Shown: positions 7,650 through 14,667 of the stretch, in pieces
Numbering within the stretch: the stretch's first letter is position 1
How the letters are laid out: the number at the start of each line of letters is the position of its first letter
Assembly (NCBI GenBank): GCA_035279705.1
Contig: DATEHG010000011.1
Span: 1 to 64,000, forward strand
Origin: DATEHG01 sp035279705
GTDB taxonomy: Bacteria; Gemmatimonadota; Gemmatimonadetes; Gemmatimonadales; GWC2-71-9
Direction of reading: 5' to 3'
DNA length: 64,000 nucleotides
The notes under the pieces: generated by a model
The model's input: only the letters and a program-made list of their open reading frames with translations
The model's database searches: none
What the model was told of the DNA's origin: nothing
Translations under genes and position numbers: made by a program

Positions 7650-7967
7650 GTGTCGCTGCTGATCCTGAAGGGCCCGCTGGACCCCGTCGCCGTCGATCAT
7701 GTCCGCCGCGCCGTCACCGATCTCGCCCCCGAGTCCCGCCGGGTGCGGCTGGTGTGCAGCCGCGTGACGACGCTGGATCCGATCGGGGTAGCCAGCCTGT
7801 GGCGGCTGTGCTGCGAGGCGCGCCTCCGGGGCTTCGAGATCGCGCTGGTGGGGCTGCCCGCGCGGCTGGCCCGGCGGCTCCGGCGCCACCCGATCATGGA
7901 GTTTGCCGGCCTGGAGGAGGAACTGTTCGGCAATCCGCTGGCCACGCTGGCGCCCAGTGACCGCTGA
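7650..7967 (+). CDS. STAS-domain protein (anti-sigma-antagonist-like)
   Basis: A 105-residue single-domain protein starting at GTG 7650, with a strong GAGGAG ribosome site about 9 bases upstream. The pattern LLILKGPLDPVAVDHVRRAV followed by RVRLVCSRVTTLDPIGVASL matches a STAS fold. The phosphorylatable Ser of SpoIIAA-type antagonists (D-S/T-x-G) is replaced by D-P-I-G, so classical serine phosphorylation is unlikely. It lies between phoR and the phosphate porin behind its own Pho-like array, implying a role in the phosphate response, perhaps as a protein-binding module. No partner kinase or sigma factor is nearby. Confidence 0.6.
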   Translation: MSLLILKGPLDPVAVDHVRRAVTDLAPESRRVRLVCSRVTTLDPIGVASLWRLCCEARLRGFEIALVGLPARLARRLRRHPIMEFAGLEEELFGNPLATLAPSDR

Positions 7968-7981
7968 GGCCTCAAGGGCAG

Positions 7982-8040
7982 ATGTTACAGGTCCGATACT
8001 TTCCGGGCGCTCATTCGTGACGCGCCACGGGCTTTATGCT
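7982..8040 (+). promoter_or_regulatory. Pho-box-like array and -10 upstream of the porin-pstS transcript
   Basis: On an 11-bp grid the 7-mers are ATGTTAC (7982), CCGATAC (7993), CGGGCGC (8004, no match) and TCGTGAC (8015). Three of four fit the half-site seen at pstC. A -10-like TATGCT at 8035-8040 begins 13 bp after the last site, leaving about 60 nt of leader before the porin ATG, with GGAGG at about 8095. The match is weaker than at pstC. Confidence 0.4.
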
Positions 8041-8106
8041 GCCCGTTGTAACGGACCGGCGTCACACCGGGTGACGCCCCGGCATATCACTCCTGGAGGT
8101 TTGCAG

Positions 8107-9189
8107 ATGGGTCTCTCCGCACGTTGGGCGATGCTCCTGGGTTCACTGGCCGTGCTGGCAACGGCACAGGAAGCCACCGCCCAGACGCCGTCCATCACGG
8201 TCGGTGGACTGGGCTACCTGCAGTACGCGTACCAGATGGAGACTGACAGCAGCCTCAAGCCGAGCGGCGGGCACCAGAACAACTTCGACGTGACCCGGGC
8301 CTACATCAACGTGCTGGGCAAGCTGCCCCACGGCGTGTCGGCGCGGATCACGACGGACATCGCCGGCCGGAACGGGACCTTTACCCAGCTCTACCTGCGG
8401 CTCAAGTACGCCTTCGTGGCGTGGACCCCCGAGAACTCCCCCCTGACCTACAAGATCGGTGAAATCCATACGCCGTGGCTGGACTGGGAAGAGGCGCTGT
8501 GGGACTACCGCATGCAGGGGCAGATGGCGATGGAGCGGGCCGGCTACCTCTCCTCGTCGGACTTCGGCGCCGGCATCGACGGCAACTTCGGCTACGACAA
8601 GCTGAACTTCCAGGTGGGCCTCTACAACGGCGAGAACTACAGCGGCACCCCGGGCGACTTCCGCAAGGACGTGATGGGCCGCGCTTCGTTCAAGATCCTC
8701 AACACCGATCTCCCCGGCAAAGTCGGCGGTCTCCGGGTCTCGGCGTACGGTCAGTACGGCAAGCCCAACACCGGCGGCGAGCGCTACCGCGCCATCGGCC
8801 AGCTGTCCTACAAGTCGAAGATGATCACCCTGGCCGGCGAATTCGGCTGGACCAAGGACAGCGTCTCGGGTGATTCCGTGGGCGCCGCCAACGTGTCGGC
8901 CGAGAAGAAGGGACAGGTGCTCAGCTTCTACGGGGTACTCAACATCCCCAACACGAAGGCCGCGATCATCGCCCGCTGGGACCAGACCGATCCGAATACC
9001 GCCAACAATTCGGCCGGCTCGACCAACGACAAGATCAGCCGGGTCATCGCCGGCGTGTCGTACCAGCTGACGCCCAACCTCCGCCTGCTGGCCGACGCGG
9101 ACGTGGCTTCGCGCGAGGGCGGCAACTACAACAACGCCTTCAACGCCACCCGATCGACATTCTACTTCCAGACTCAGGTCAGCTTCTGA
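8107..9189 (+). CDS. OprP/OprO-like phosphate-selective porin
   Basis: A 360-residue outer-membrane barrel. A signal peptide (about 1-25, ending ATAQ/EATAQ) is followed by the typical Porin_O_P start, SITVGGLGYLQYAYQ, and alternating barrel strands; it ends in the aromatic FYFQTQVSF signature recognised by the BAM machinery. Expected role: outer-membrane entry of phosphate or phosphorylated solutes before capture by PstS. It starts at ATG 8107 with a strong GGAGG and lies 29 bp upstream of pstS on the same transcript. Anion specificity is inferred from the neighbourhood, not from recognised lysine residues. Confidence 0.82.
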   Translation: MGLSARWAMLLGSLAVLATAQEATAQTPSITVGGLGYLQYAYQMETDSSLKPSGGHQNNFDVTRAYINVLGKLPHGVSARITTDIAGRNGTFTQLYLRLKYAFVAWTPENSPLTYKIGEIHTPWLDWEEALWDYRMQGQMAMERAGYLSSSDFGAGIDGNFGYDKLNFQVGLYNGENYSGTPGDFRKDVMGRASFKILNTDLPGKVGGLRVSAYGQYGKPNTGGERYRAIGQLSYKSKMITLAGEFGWTKDSVSGDSVGAANVSAEKKGQVLSFYGVLNIPNTKAAIIARWDQTDPNTANNSAGSTNDKISRVIAGVSYQLTPNLRLLADADVASREGGNYNNAFNATRSTFYFQTQVSF

Positions 9190-9218
9190 TGTCTTTCCGC
9201 ACTCAAGGAGATCGCCCC

Positions 9219-10244
9219 ATGCTTTCGAAAGCCTCGCGCCCGGTCCTGCTGGCCGTCGCCGCCCTCGCGGCCGCGCTGCCGCTGGCTGCGCAGGTGGCCC
9301 TGACCGGCGCCGGCGCGACCTTCCCGAACCCGATCTACAGCAAGTGGTTCGACGCCTACAACAAGAAGACCGGCGTGCAGATCAACTACCAGTCGATCGG
9401 CTCCGGCGGCGGCATCAAGCAGTACACCGAGGGCACCGTGGACTTCGGCGCCACCGACGGCCCGATGAACCAGGACCAGATGTCCGCCGTCCAGGGCTCG
9501 GTGCTGCATCTCCCCACCGTGATGGGCGCCGTGGTGCTGACCTACAACCTGCCGTCGCTGGGTGAGACCAAGCTCAAGTTCGACGGCGCCACCATCGCCG
9601 ACATCTTCCTGGGCCGCATCACCAAGTGGAACGACAAGCGGATCGCCGCGCTCAATCCCGGCGTCGAGCTGCCGAACATCGATCTCATCCTGGTGCATCG
9701 CTCCGACGGCTCCGGCACGAGCTACATCTTCACCGACTACCTGAGCAAGGTTTCGCCGACGTGGAAGGAACAGGTGGGCAAGGGCACGGCGGTGAACTGG
9801 CCGACCGGCCTGGGCGGCAAGGGCAACGAGGGCGTGACCGAGCAGGTGAAGCAGACCGAAGGCGGCGTCGGCTACGTCGAACTGATCTACGCCCTCTCGA
9901 ACAAGCTGCCGTTCGCGGATGTGAAGAATCAGGCCGGGAGCTTCGTCACCCCGTCGCTCGAGTCGGTCACGGCCGCCGCGGCCAGCGCCAAGTTCTCCTC
10001 GGGAACCGATTTCCGGGTGTCGATCACCGACGCCCCCGGTGCGGGCTCGTATCCGATTTCCTCGTTCACCTGGCTGCTGATCCGGCCCAAGATGAAGGAC
10101 CAGGCCAAGGCCAAGGCGCTCAAGGAATTCCTGGTGTGGATGATCACGCCCGAAGCCCAGGCCATGGCCAAGGATCTGTCGTACGCCCCGCTGCCGGCTG
10201 AAGTCGTGGCGCTGGAGCAGGCCAAGCTCAAGTCGCTCTACTAG
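9219..10244 (+). CDS. pstS: periplasmic phosphate-binding protein of the Pst transporter
   Basis: A 341-residue binding protein with a cleavable signal peptide (LLAVAALAAALPLAAQ). The mature part starts with the PstS hallmark LTGAGATFPNPIYSKWFDAY and includes YQSIGSGGGIKQ, TDGPMN, ITKWND and the phosphate-contact HRSDGSGTSYIFTDYLS. ATG 9219 is chosen over the ATG at 9189 because AAGGAG lies about 9 bases before it and it gives a normal signal peptide. A strong terminator follows at 10344, so pstS is co-transcribed with the porin rather than with pstCAB. Confidence 0.95.
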   Translation: MLSKASRPVLLAVAALAAALPLAAQVALTGAGATFPNPIYSKWFDAYNKKTGVQINYQSIGSGGGIKQYTEGTVDFGATDGPMNQDQMSAVQGSVLHLPTVMGAVVLTYNLPSLGETKLKFDGATIADIFLGRITKWNDKRIAALNPGVELPNIDLILVHRSDGSGTSYIFTDYLSKVSPTWKEQVGKGTAVNWPTGLGGKGNEGVTEQVKQTEGGVGYVELIYALSNKLPFADVKNQAGSFVTPSLESVTAAAASAKFSSGTDFRVSITDAPGAGSYPISSFTWLLIRPKMKDQAKAKALKEFLVWMITPEAQAMAKDLSYAPLPAEVVALEQAKLKSLY

Positions 10245-10343
10245 TCGAAACAGAAAACCGGCACCGGCCGGCGAGGTTCCGGAGTCCCGCGCGCCGCTGT
10301 TCCCTCTCTTTCGCGCTCCCGGAATTCCGCCGGCCGCTGTTCC

Positions 10344-10383
10344 AGCCCCTTCACTCCGACACCGGAGTGGAGGGGGCTTTTTT
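10344..10383 (+). terminator. intrinsic terminator after pstS
   Basis: AGCCCCTTCACTCC (10344-10357) pairs with GGAGTGGAGGGGGCT (10364-10378) around a 6-nt loop, with one imperfect position, followed by a run of T residues to 10383. It separates the porin-pstS transcript from pstC, which has its own regulatory array just downstream. Confidence 0.85.
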
Positions 10384-10404
10384 CGGGTCTCCGCCGCGAT
10401 TCTA

Positions 10405-10460
10405 CCGTGACCCGTTCGTTACATGTGCGTGACCGGTCCAATGGCGACCCCCGGTAAACT
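10405..10460 (+). promoter_or_regulatory. Pho box (three 11-bp-spaced half-sites) and -10 of pstC
   Basis: CCGTGAC (10405-10411), TCGTTAC (10416-10422) and GCGTGAC (10427-10433) begin exactly 11 bp apart, the helical spacing of PhoB subunits on direct repeats. A -10-like TAAACT lies at 10455-10460, 21 bp after the last site, with no recognisable -35, as expected for an activator-dependent promoter. Transcription would start about 3 nt before, or at, the pstC ATG (10470), so the mRNA may be leaderless; no ribosome-binding sequence is visible. Confidence 0.6.
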
Positions 10461-10469
10461 CCCGCCCCT

Positions 10470-11450
10470 ATGGAAGCCACCTCGACCACCGCCTCCCCGG
10501 CCGCCCCCGGCATCGCGATCCGGGACCGGGCGCCCGTCGGCGACTGGATCTTCCGGATCGCCCTGACCGCCGCGGCCCTGGTGATCCCGGTGCTGCTGGT
10601 GTTCCTGGGCCTCGAGCTCCATGACGGCGCGAGGCTGGCCATGCACAAGTTCGGGTTCGAATTCCTGACCCGGAGCATCTGGGACCCGGTGGCCGAGGAT
10701 TTCGGCGCCCTGCCGCTCATCTTCGGCACCCTGCTGTCGTCGGCCATCGCCCTGCTGATCGCAGTGCCGCTGTCACTCGGCGTGGCCATCTTCCTCACTG
10801 AATTCTGCCCCAAGGCGCTGCGCCAGCCGGTCGCGTTCATGGTGGAGCTGCTGGCCGCGATCCCGAGCGTGGTGTACGGCCTCTGGGGCATTTTCGTGCT
10901 GATGCCCATCCTGCGGAAACTGGTCTTCCCCCTGCTCCGGGATGTGCTGGGCTTCCTTCCCCTGTTCAAGGGGCCGATCTACGGCCCGTCGATGCTGGCG
11001 GCCAGCATCATCCTCTCGATCATGGTGATGCCGTACATCATGGCCGTTTCCCGGGAAGTCCTGCTGGCCGTTCCCGGCAGTCAGCGTGAGGCCGCACTGG
11101 CCTTGGGCGCCACGCGGTGGGAGGCGGTGCGGACCGCGGTCCTGCCCTACGCCCGCACCGGGATCCTCGGCGCCATCGTGCTCGGTCTCGGCCGGGCGCT
11201 CGGCGAGACGATGGCGGTCACGATGCTGATCGGCAACCGCCACGAACTGGCGGCCTCGCTCTTTGCTCCGGGGTACACGATGGCGGCGGCAATCGCCAAT
11301 GAATTCTCCGAGGCCGCCACCGACATGCACTTCTCGGCACTGGCCTACGTGGCCCTGGTGCTCTTCCTCATGACCTTGCTGGTCAACGCGGCAGCGCGCC
11401 TGATGATCTGGCGGGTCTCCCGGTCCGGCTCCGCTGGAGGACGCCATTGA
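10470..11450 (+). CDS. pstC: phosphate ABC transporter permease PstC
   Basis: A 326-residue inner-membrane permease with six or so predicted helices. It has PstC features: a soluble loop after helix 1 (GFEFLTRSIWDPVAEDFGALP), the helix motif AIPSVVYGLWGIFVL, and the EAA coupling loop REAALALGATRWEAVRTAVLP, followed by LGRALGETMAVTMLIGN. With PstA it forms the phosphate channel driven by PstB. It begins at ATG 10470 with no Shine-Dalgarno and a -10-like box 9 nt upstream. Its TGA overlaps the pstA ATG by one base (TGATG). Confidence 0.95.
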   Translation: MEATSTTASPAAPGIAIRDRAPVGDWIFRIALTAAALVIPVLLVFLGLELHDGARLAMHKFGFEFLTRSIWDPVAEDFGALPLIFGTLLSSAIALLIAVPLSLGVAIFLTEFCPKALRQPVAFMVELLAAIPSVVYGLWGIFVLMPILRKLVFPLLRDVLGFLPLFKGPIYGPSMLAASIILSIMVMPYIMAVSREVLLAVPGSQREAALALGATRWEAVRTAVLPYARTGILGAIVLGLGRALGETMAVTMLIGNRHELAASLFAPGYTMAAAIANEFSEAATDMHFSALAYVALVLFLMTLLVNAAARLMIWRVSRSGSAGGRH

Positions 11451-12295
11451 TGGATCGCCGGGTCTGGCGCCGGATCAAGGACCGGATCATGGTGGGGCTG
11501 CTCTATGCGGCCGCCATCGTGGCGGTGCTGCCGCTCTTCTTCATCCTGGTCAACCTGGTGATCAAGGGAGCGGGCAGCCTGAACTGGGCCTTCTTCACCA
11601 GGACACCTGTACCGGCCGGCGAAACCGGCGGCGGCGTGGTGCATGCCATCGTGGGTTCCGCCATCATGGTGGGGGTGGCCTCGCTGATCGGCCTGCCGAT
11701 CGGGATCGCCGCGGGAATCTTCTGCGCCGAGTATCCCGGCAGCCGGGTGGCCAAGGTCAGCCGGTTCGTCTCCGACGTGCTCAACGGCACGCCATCGATC
11801 GTGGTGGGTGTCTTCGCATGGACCTGGATCGTGGCCCGGCAGAAGCACTTCTCGGCGCTGGCCGGAAGCGCCGCGCTGGCCATGCTCATGATTCCGATGG
11901 TGCTCCGCACCACCGAGGAGATGGTCCGGCTGGTGCCCAATGCGCTGCGCGAAGCGGCGCTCGCACTGGGGTATCCGCGCTGGCGCACCTGCCTGGCCGT
12001 GGTGGCCCGCACCGCGCTTCCGGGCATCGTGACCGGCAGCCTCCTTTCGGTGGCCCGCATCGCGGGAGAGACGGCTCCCCTGCTCTTCACGGCCCTGGGC
12101 AGCCAGTACCTGAGCTTCAACGTGAACCAGCCGATGTCGGCGCTGCCGCTCACCGTCTACACCTATGTGACCGGGCCGTACGAGGAGTGGCACCAGCTGG
12201 CCTGGGCCACGGCGCTGGTCCTCATCTCGATGGTGCTGGTGCTGAGCGTGGCCATGCGCCTGGCTACCCGCCGACGCTTTGCCAGCAATGGCTGA
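11450..12295 (+). CDS. pstA: phosphate ABC transporter permease PstA
   Basis: A 281-residue permease partner of PstC. Motifs include FFTRTPVPAGETGGGVVHAIVGS in the first periplasmic region, NGTPSIVVGVFAW, and the EAA loop LREAALALGYPRWRTCLAVVARTALPGIVTG, then ARIAGETAPLLFTALG. ATG 11450 overlaps the pstC stop; a TTG one codon upstream is less likely. The 3' end overlaps the start of pstB1 by 8 bases, so the permease and ATPase genes are coupled. Confidence 0.95.
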   Translation: MDRRVWRRIKDRIMVGLLYAAAIVAVLPLFFILVNLVIKGAGSLNWAFFTRTPVPAGETGGGVVHAIVGSAIMVGVASLIGLPIGIAAGIFCAEYPGSRVAKVSRFVSDVLNGTPSIVVGVFAWTWIVARQKHFSALAGSAALAMLMIPMVLRTTEEMVRLVPNALREAALALGYPRWRTCLAVVARTALPGIVTGSLLSVARIAGETAPLLFTALGSQYLSFNVNQPMSALPLTVYTYVTGPYEEWHQLAWATALVLISMVLVLSVAMRLATRRRFASNG

Positions 12296-13103
12296 CGCCG
12301 CCATCCAGGTCGAATCCGCCGCTCCGGCCGCCCCGGCCGCCGAAGCCGCCGTCCATCTCGCGACCGTCGGGCTGACCGCCTACTATGGCACCAAGCCGGG
12401 GGTGCGGGACGTCACGCTTCGTTTCCCCTCGCACGCGGTGCATGCGCTGATCGGCCCCTCCGGCTGCGGCAAGTCGACCTTTCTCCGCACCCTCAACCGG
12501 ATGCATGAACTCACCGAGGGTGGCCGGATCAGCGGAAAAGTGCTGCTCGACGGGCACGACATCTACGGGGCCGGGGTCAGCGCCATGGAACTCAGGCGCC
12601 GGATCGGCATGGTGTTCCAGCGGCCCACCCCCTTCCCGACGATGTCGATCTTCGACAACGTGGCGGCGGGGCTCCGGATCGGGCGGAATCCGGGACGGGC
12701 GGAGGTCGAGGCCACGGTGGAGCGGGCACTCCGGCAGGCCGCCCTCTGGGATGAGGTCAAGGACCGCCTCAAGACGAGCGCCACGGCGCTCTCGGGCGGC
12801 CAGCAGCAGCGCCTGTGCATCGCGCGGGCGGTAGCCCCCGCTCCCGAGGTGCTGCTGCTCGATGAGCCCACCGCCTCGCTCGACCCGCTGGGGACCCAGC
12901 GCATCGAGGAACTGGCCTTCGAACTCAAGAACGAGTACACGATCGTGATCGTCACCCACAACCTGCAGCAGGCGGCCCGGGTGTCCGACACGACCACATT
13001 CTTCTACCTCGGTCAAATGGTGGAAACCGGCCCCACGCGGCTGATGTTCACCACGCCCAGGGAAGAGCAGACCGAGGCGTATATCACGGGGAGGTTCGGA
13101 TGA
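12288..13103 (+). CDS. pstB: phosphate ABC transporter ATPase, divergent first copy (PstB1)
   Basis: A 271-residue ABC ATPase. Walker A GPSGCGKST (56-64), Q-loop MVFQRPTPFP, signature LSGGQQQRLCIARA, Walker B LLLDEPTASLDP and H-loop VTHNLQQAARVSD are all intact. It is clearly PstB-like (FLRTLNRMHEL, EAYITGRFG end), but two places where PstB proteins are usually invariant differ: TPFPTMSIFDNV instead of NPFPKSIYENV, and DEPTASLDP instead of DEPCSALDP. The second copy follows directly with an ATGA overlap. It may be a subfunctionalised paralogue forming a heterodimer with PstB2. Confidence 0.92.
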   Translation: MADAAIQVESAAPAAPAAEAAVHLATVGLTAYYGTKPGVRDVTLRFPSHAVHALIGPSGCGKSTFLRTLNRMHELTEGGRISGKVLLDGHDIYGAGVSAMELRRRIGMVFQRPTPFPTMSIFDNVAAGLRIGRNPGRAEVEATVERALRQAALWDEVKDRLKTSATALSGGQQQRLCIARAVAPAPEVLLLDEPTASLDPLGTQRIEELAFELKNEYTIVIVTHNLQQAARVSDTTTFFYLGQMVETGPTRLMFTTPREEQTEAYITGRFG

Positions 13104-13960
13104 GCCCGATCACCTTGAACCGCAAGCCGGAGGGCCCCGCCGCGACCATGCTGCGACACACCCTGGCCACTGCCGCCCCCGCCGTGCCGCGCCCGGTTCC
13201 CGCGGGGCCGCCGGCCCTTGAAGCGAAGGACTTCCGCTTTTCCTACGGCGGCGCCGAGGTGCTGCACGGCATCTCGCTGGTGGTGCCCCGCCAGGCGGTC
13301 ACTGCGATCATCGGACCCTCGGGCTGCGGCAAGTCGACCTTCCTCCGGGCCCTCAACCGGATGCACGACCTCGAGCCCAGGGCGCGCTACCAAGGGGAGA
13401 TCCTGCTCGACGGCCAGTCGATCTTCGGCCCGGGTAGGGACCTGGTCGAACTGCGCCGCAAGGTGGGCATGGTATTCCAGCGACCCAATCCGTTCCCCAA
13501 ATCGATCTACGAGAACGTGGCCTACGGCCCGGAGCTCAACCGGCTGGTCGCCAGGCGCGAGCTGCCCAGCCTGGTCGAGCGGTGCCTGCGCCAGGCGGCG
13601 CTCTGGGAAGAGGTCAAGGACCGGCTCGACTCCCCGGCCACCAGCCTGTCCGGGGGGCAGCAGCAGCGGCTCTGCATTGCCCGCGCACTGGGCAACTCGC
13701 CCGAGGTCCTGCTCATGGACGAGCCGTGCTCGGCCCTCGACCCGGTGGCCACGCAGAAGGTCGAGGAGCTGCTGGTCGAGCTCAAGCAGAACTACACGAT
13801 CGTGATCGTGACCCACAACATGCAGCAGGCGGCGCGAGCCTCCGACTACACGGGATTCTTTTTCAAGGGAGACCTTGTGGAGTTCGACGAGACGGCCACA
13901 ATCTTCACCAGGCCGGCCCGCGAGGAGACCGAGGCCTACATCACCGGGAGGTTTGGATGA
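13100..13960 (+). CDS. pstB: phosphate ABC transporter ATPase, canonical copy (PstB2)
   Basis: A 286-residue ATPase with an extra N-terminal stretch of about 38 residues rich in Ala and Pro. Walker A GPSGCGKST is at about 72-80; NPFPKSIYENVAYGPELN, signature LSGGQQQRLCIARALG, and DEPCSALDPVATQKVEELL are standard PstB signatures. The ATG overlaps the pstB1 stop (ATGA, 13100-13103); an internal ATG at residue 17 is possible but less well placed. It ends EAYITGRFG like PstB1, indicating tandem duplication followed by divergence. The phoU ATG overlaps the pstB2 stop. Confidence 0.95.
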   Translation: MSPITLNRKPEGPAATMLRHTLATAAPAVPRPVPAGPPALEAKDFRFSYGGAEVLHGISLVVPRQAVTAIIGPSGCGKSTFLRALNRMHDLEPRARYQGEILLDGQSIFGPGRDLVELRRKVGMVFQRPNPFPKSIYENVAYGPELNRLVARRELPSLVERCLRQAALWEEVKDRLDSPATSLSGGQQQRLCIARALGNSPEVLLMDEPCSALDPVATQKVEELLVELKQNYTIVIVTHNMQQAARASDYTGFFFKGDLVEFDETATIFTRPAREETEAYITGRFG

Positions 13961-14667
13961 GCCTCGAAACCCATCGCCATTTTCACGACGAACTCAACGA
14001 GGTCAAGTCGCGGCTGCTCACCATGTCCGGTGAGGCCGAGGCGGCCCTCAGCGCGGCCGTCGATGCCCTGCTGCACCGGGACCTCCCGCGGGCCCGCGGC
14101 GTCATCGCGGGGGACCGGACGCTCAATTCGCTCGAGATCGAGATCGAGGAGCGCTGCATCAACCTGCTGGCCCTGCAGCAGCCCATGGGCAAGGACTTGC
14201 GGATGCTGACCATGGCGCTCAAAATCGCCAGTGACCTGGAGCGGGTCGGGGACCATGCGGTCAACATCGCCCAGTCCGCCGAGCGGTTGTCGAATACCCG
14301 GCCCATCGCGCCGGAGCCGGAAATCATCGAAATGGCCCGGCTGGCGCAGGACATGCTTTCCGACGCGCTCGAGGCGTTCATTCGCGGCGATTCGGTCGGG
14401 GCGCGGGAGGTCTGCCGGCGGGACGACCAGGTCGACGCCCTGCATCGTTCGCTGTTCCGGATTCTGCTCACGCACATGATGGAAGACCCGCATGTGATCG
14501 GGGCCAGCATGGAGCTCAACCTGGTCAGCCGGAACCTGGAACGGGTCGCCGACCTGGCCACCAACATCGCCGAAGACGTGGTCTTTCTGGTCGAAGGCAA
14601 GTCCATCAAGCATCACAACGAGGACGAGACTGTGGAAGCTGGAATCGGAGGGAACACCGGAGGATGA
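13957..14667 (+). CDS. phoU: phosphate-signalling adaptor PhoU
   Basis: A 236-residue protein of two tandem three-helix PhoU repeats. The first has the metal-cluster pattern LNSLEIEIEERCINLLALQQPMGKDLRML with KIASDLERVGDHAVNIAQ; the second has DDQVDALHRSLFRIL and ELNLVSRNLERVADLATNIAEDVVF. It should link PstB activity to PhoR, holding the kinase off when phosphate is plentiful. GGGAGG precedes ATG 13957. The last codons overlap the exopolyphosphatase start (ATGA at 14664-14667). Confidence 0.94.
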   Translation: MSLETHRHFHDELNEVKSRLLTMSGEAEAALSAAVDALLHRDLPRARGVIAGDRTLNSLEIEIEERCINLLALQQPMGKDLRMLTMALKIASDLERVGDHAVNIAQSAERLSNTRPIAPEPEIIEMARLAQDMLSDALEAFIRGDSVGAREVCRRDDQVDALHRSLFRILLTHMMEDPHVIGASMELNLVSRNLERVADLATNIAEDVVFLVEGKSIKHHNEDETVEAGIGGNTGG

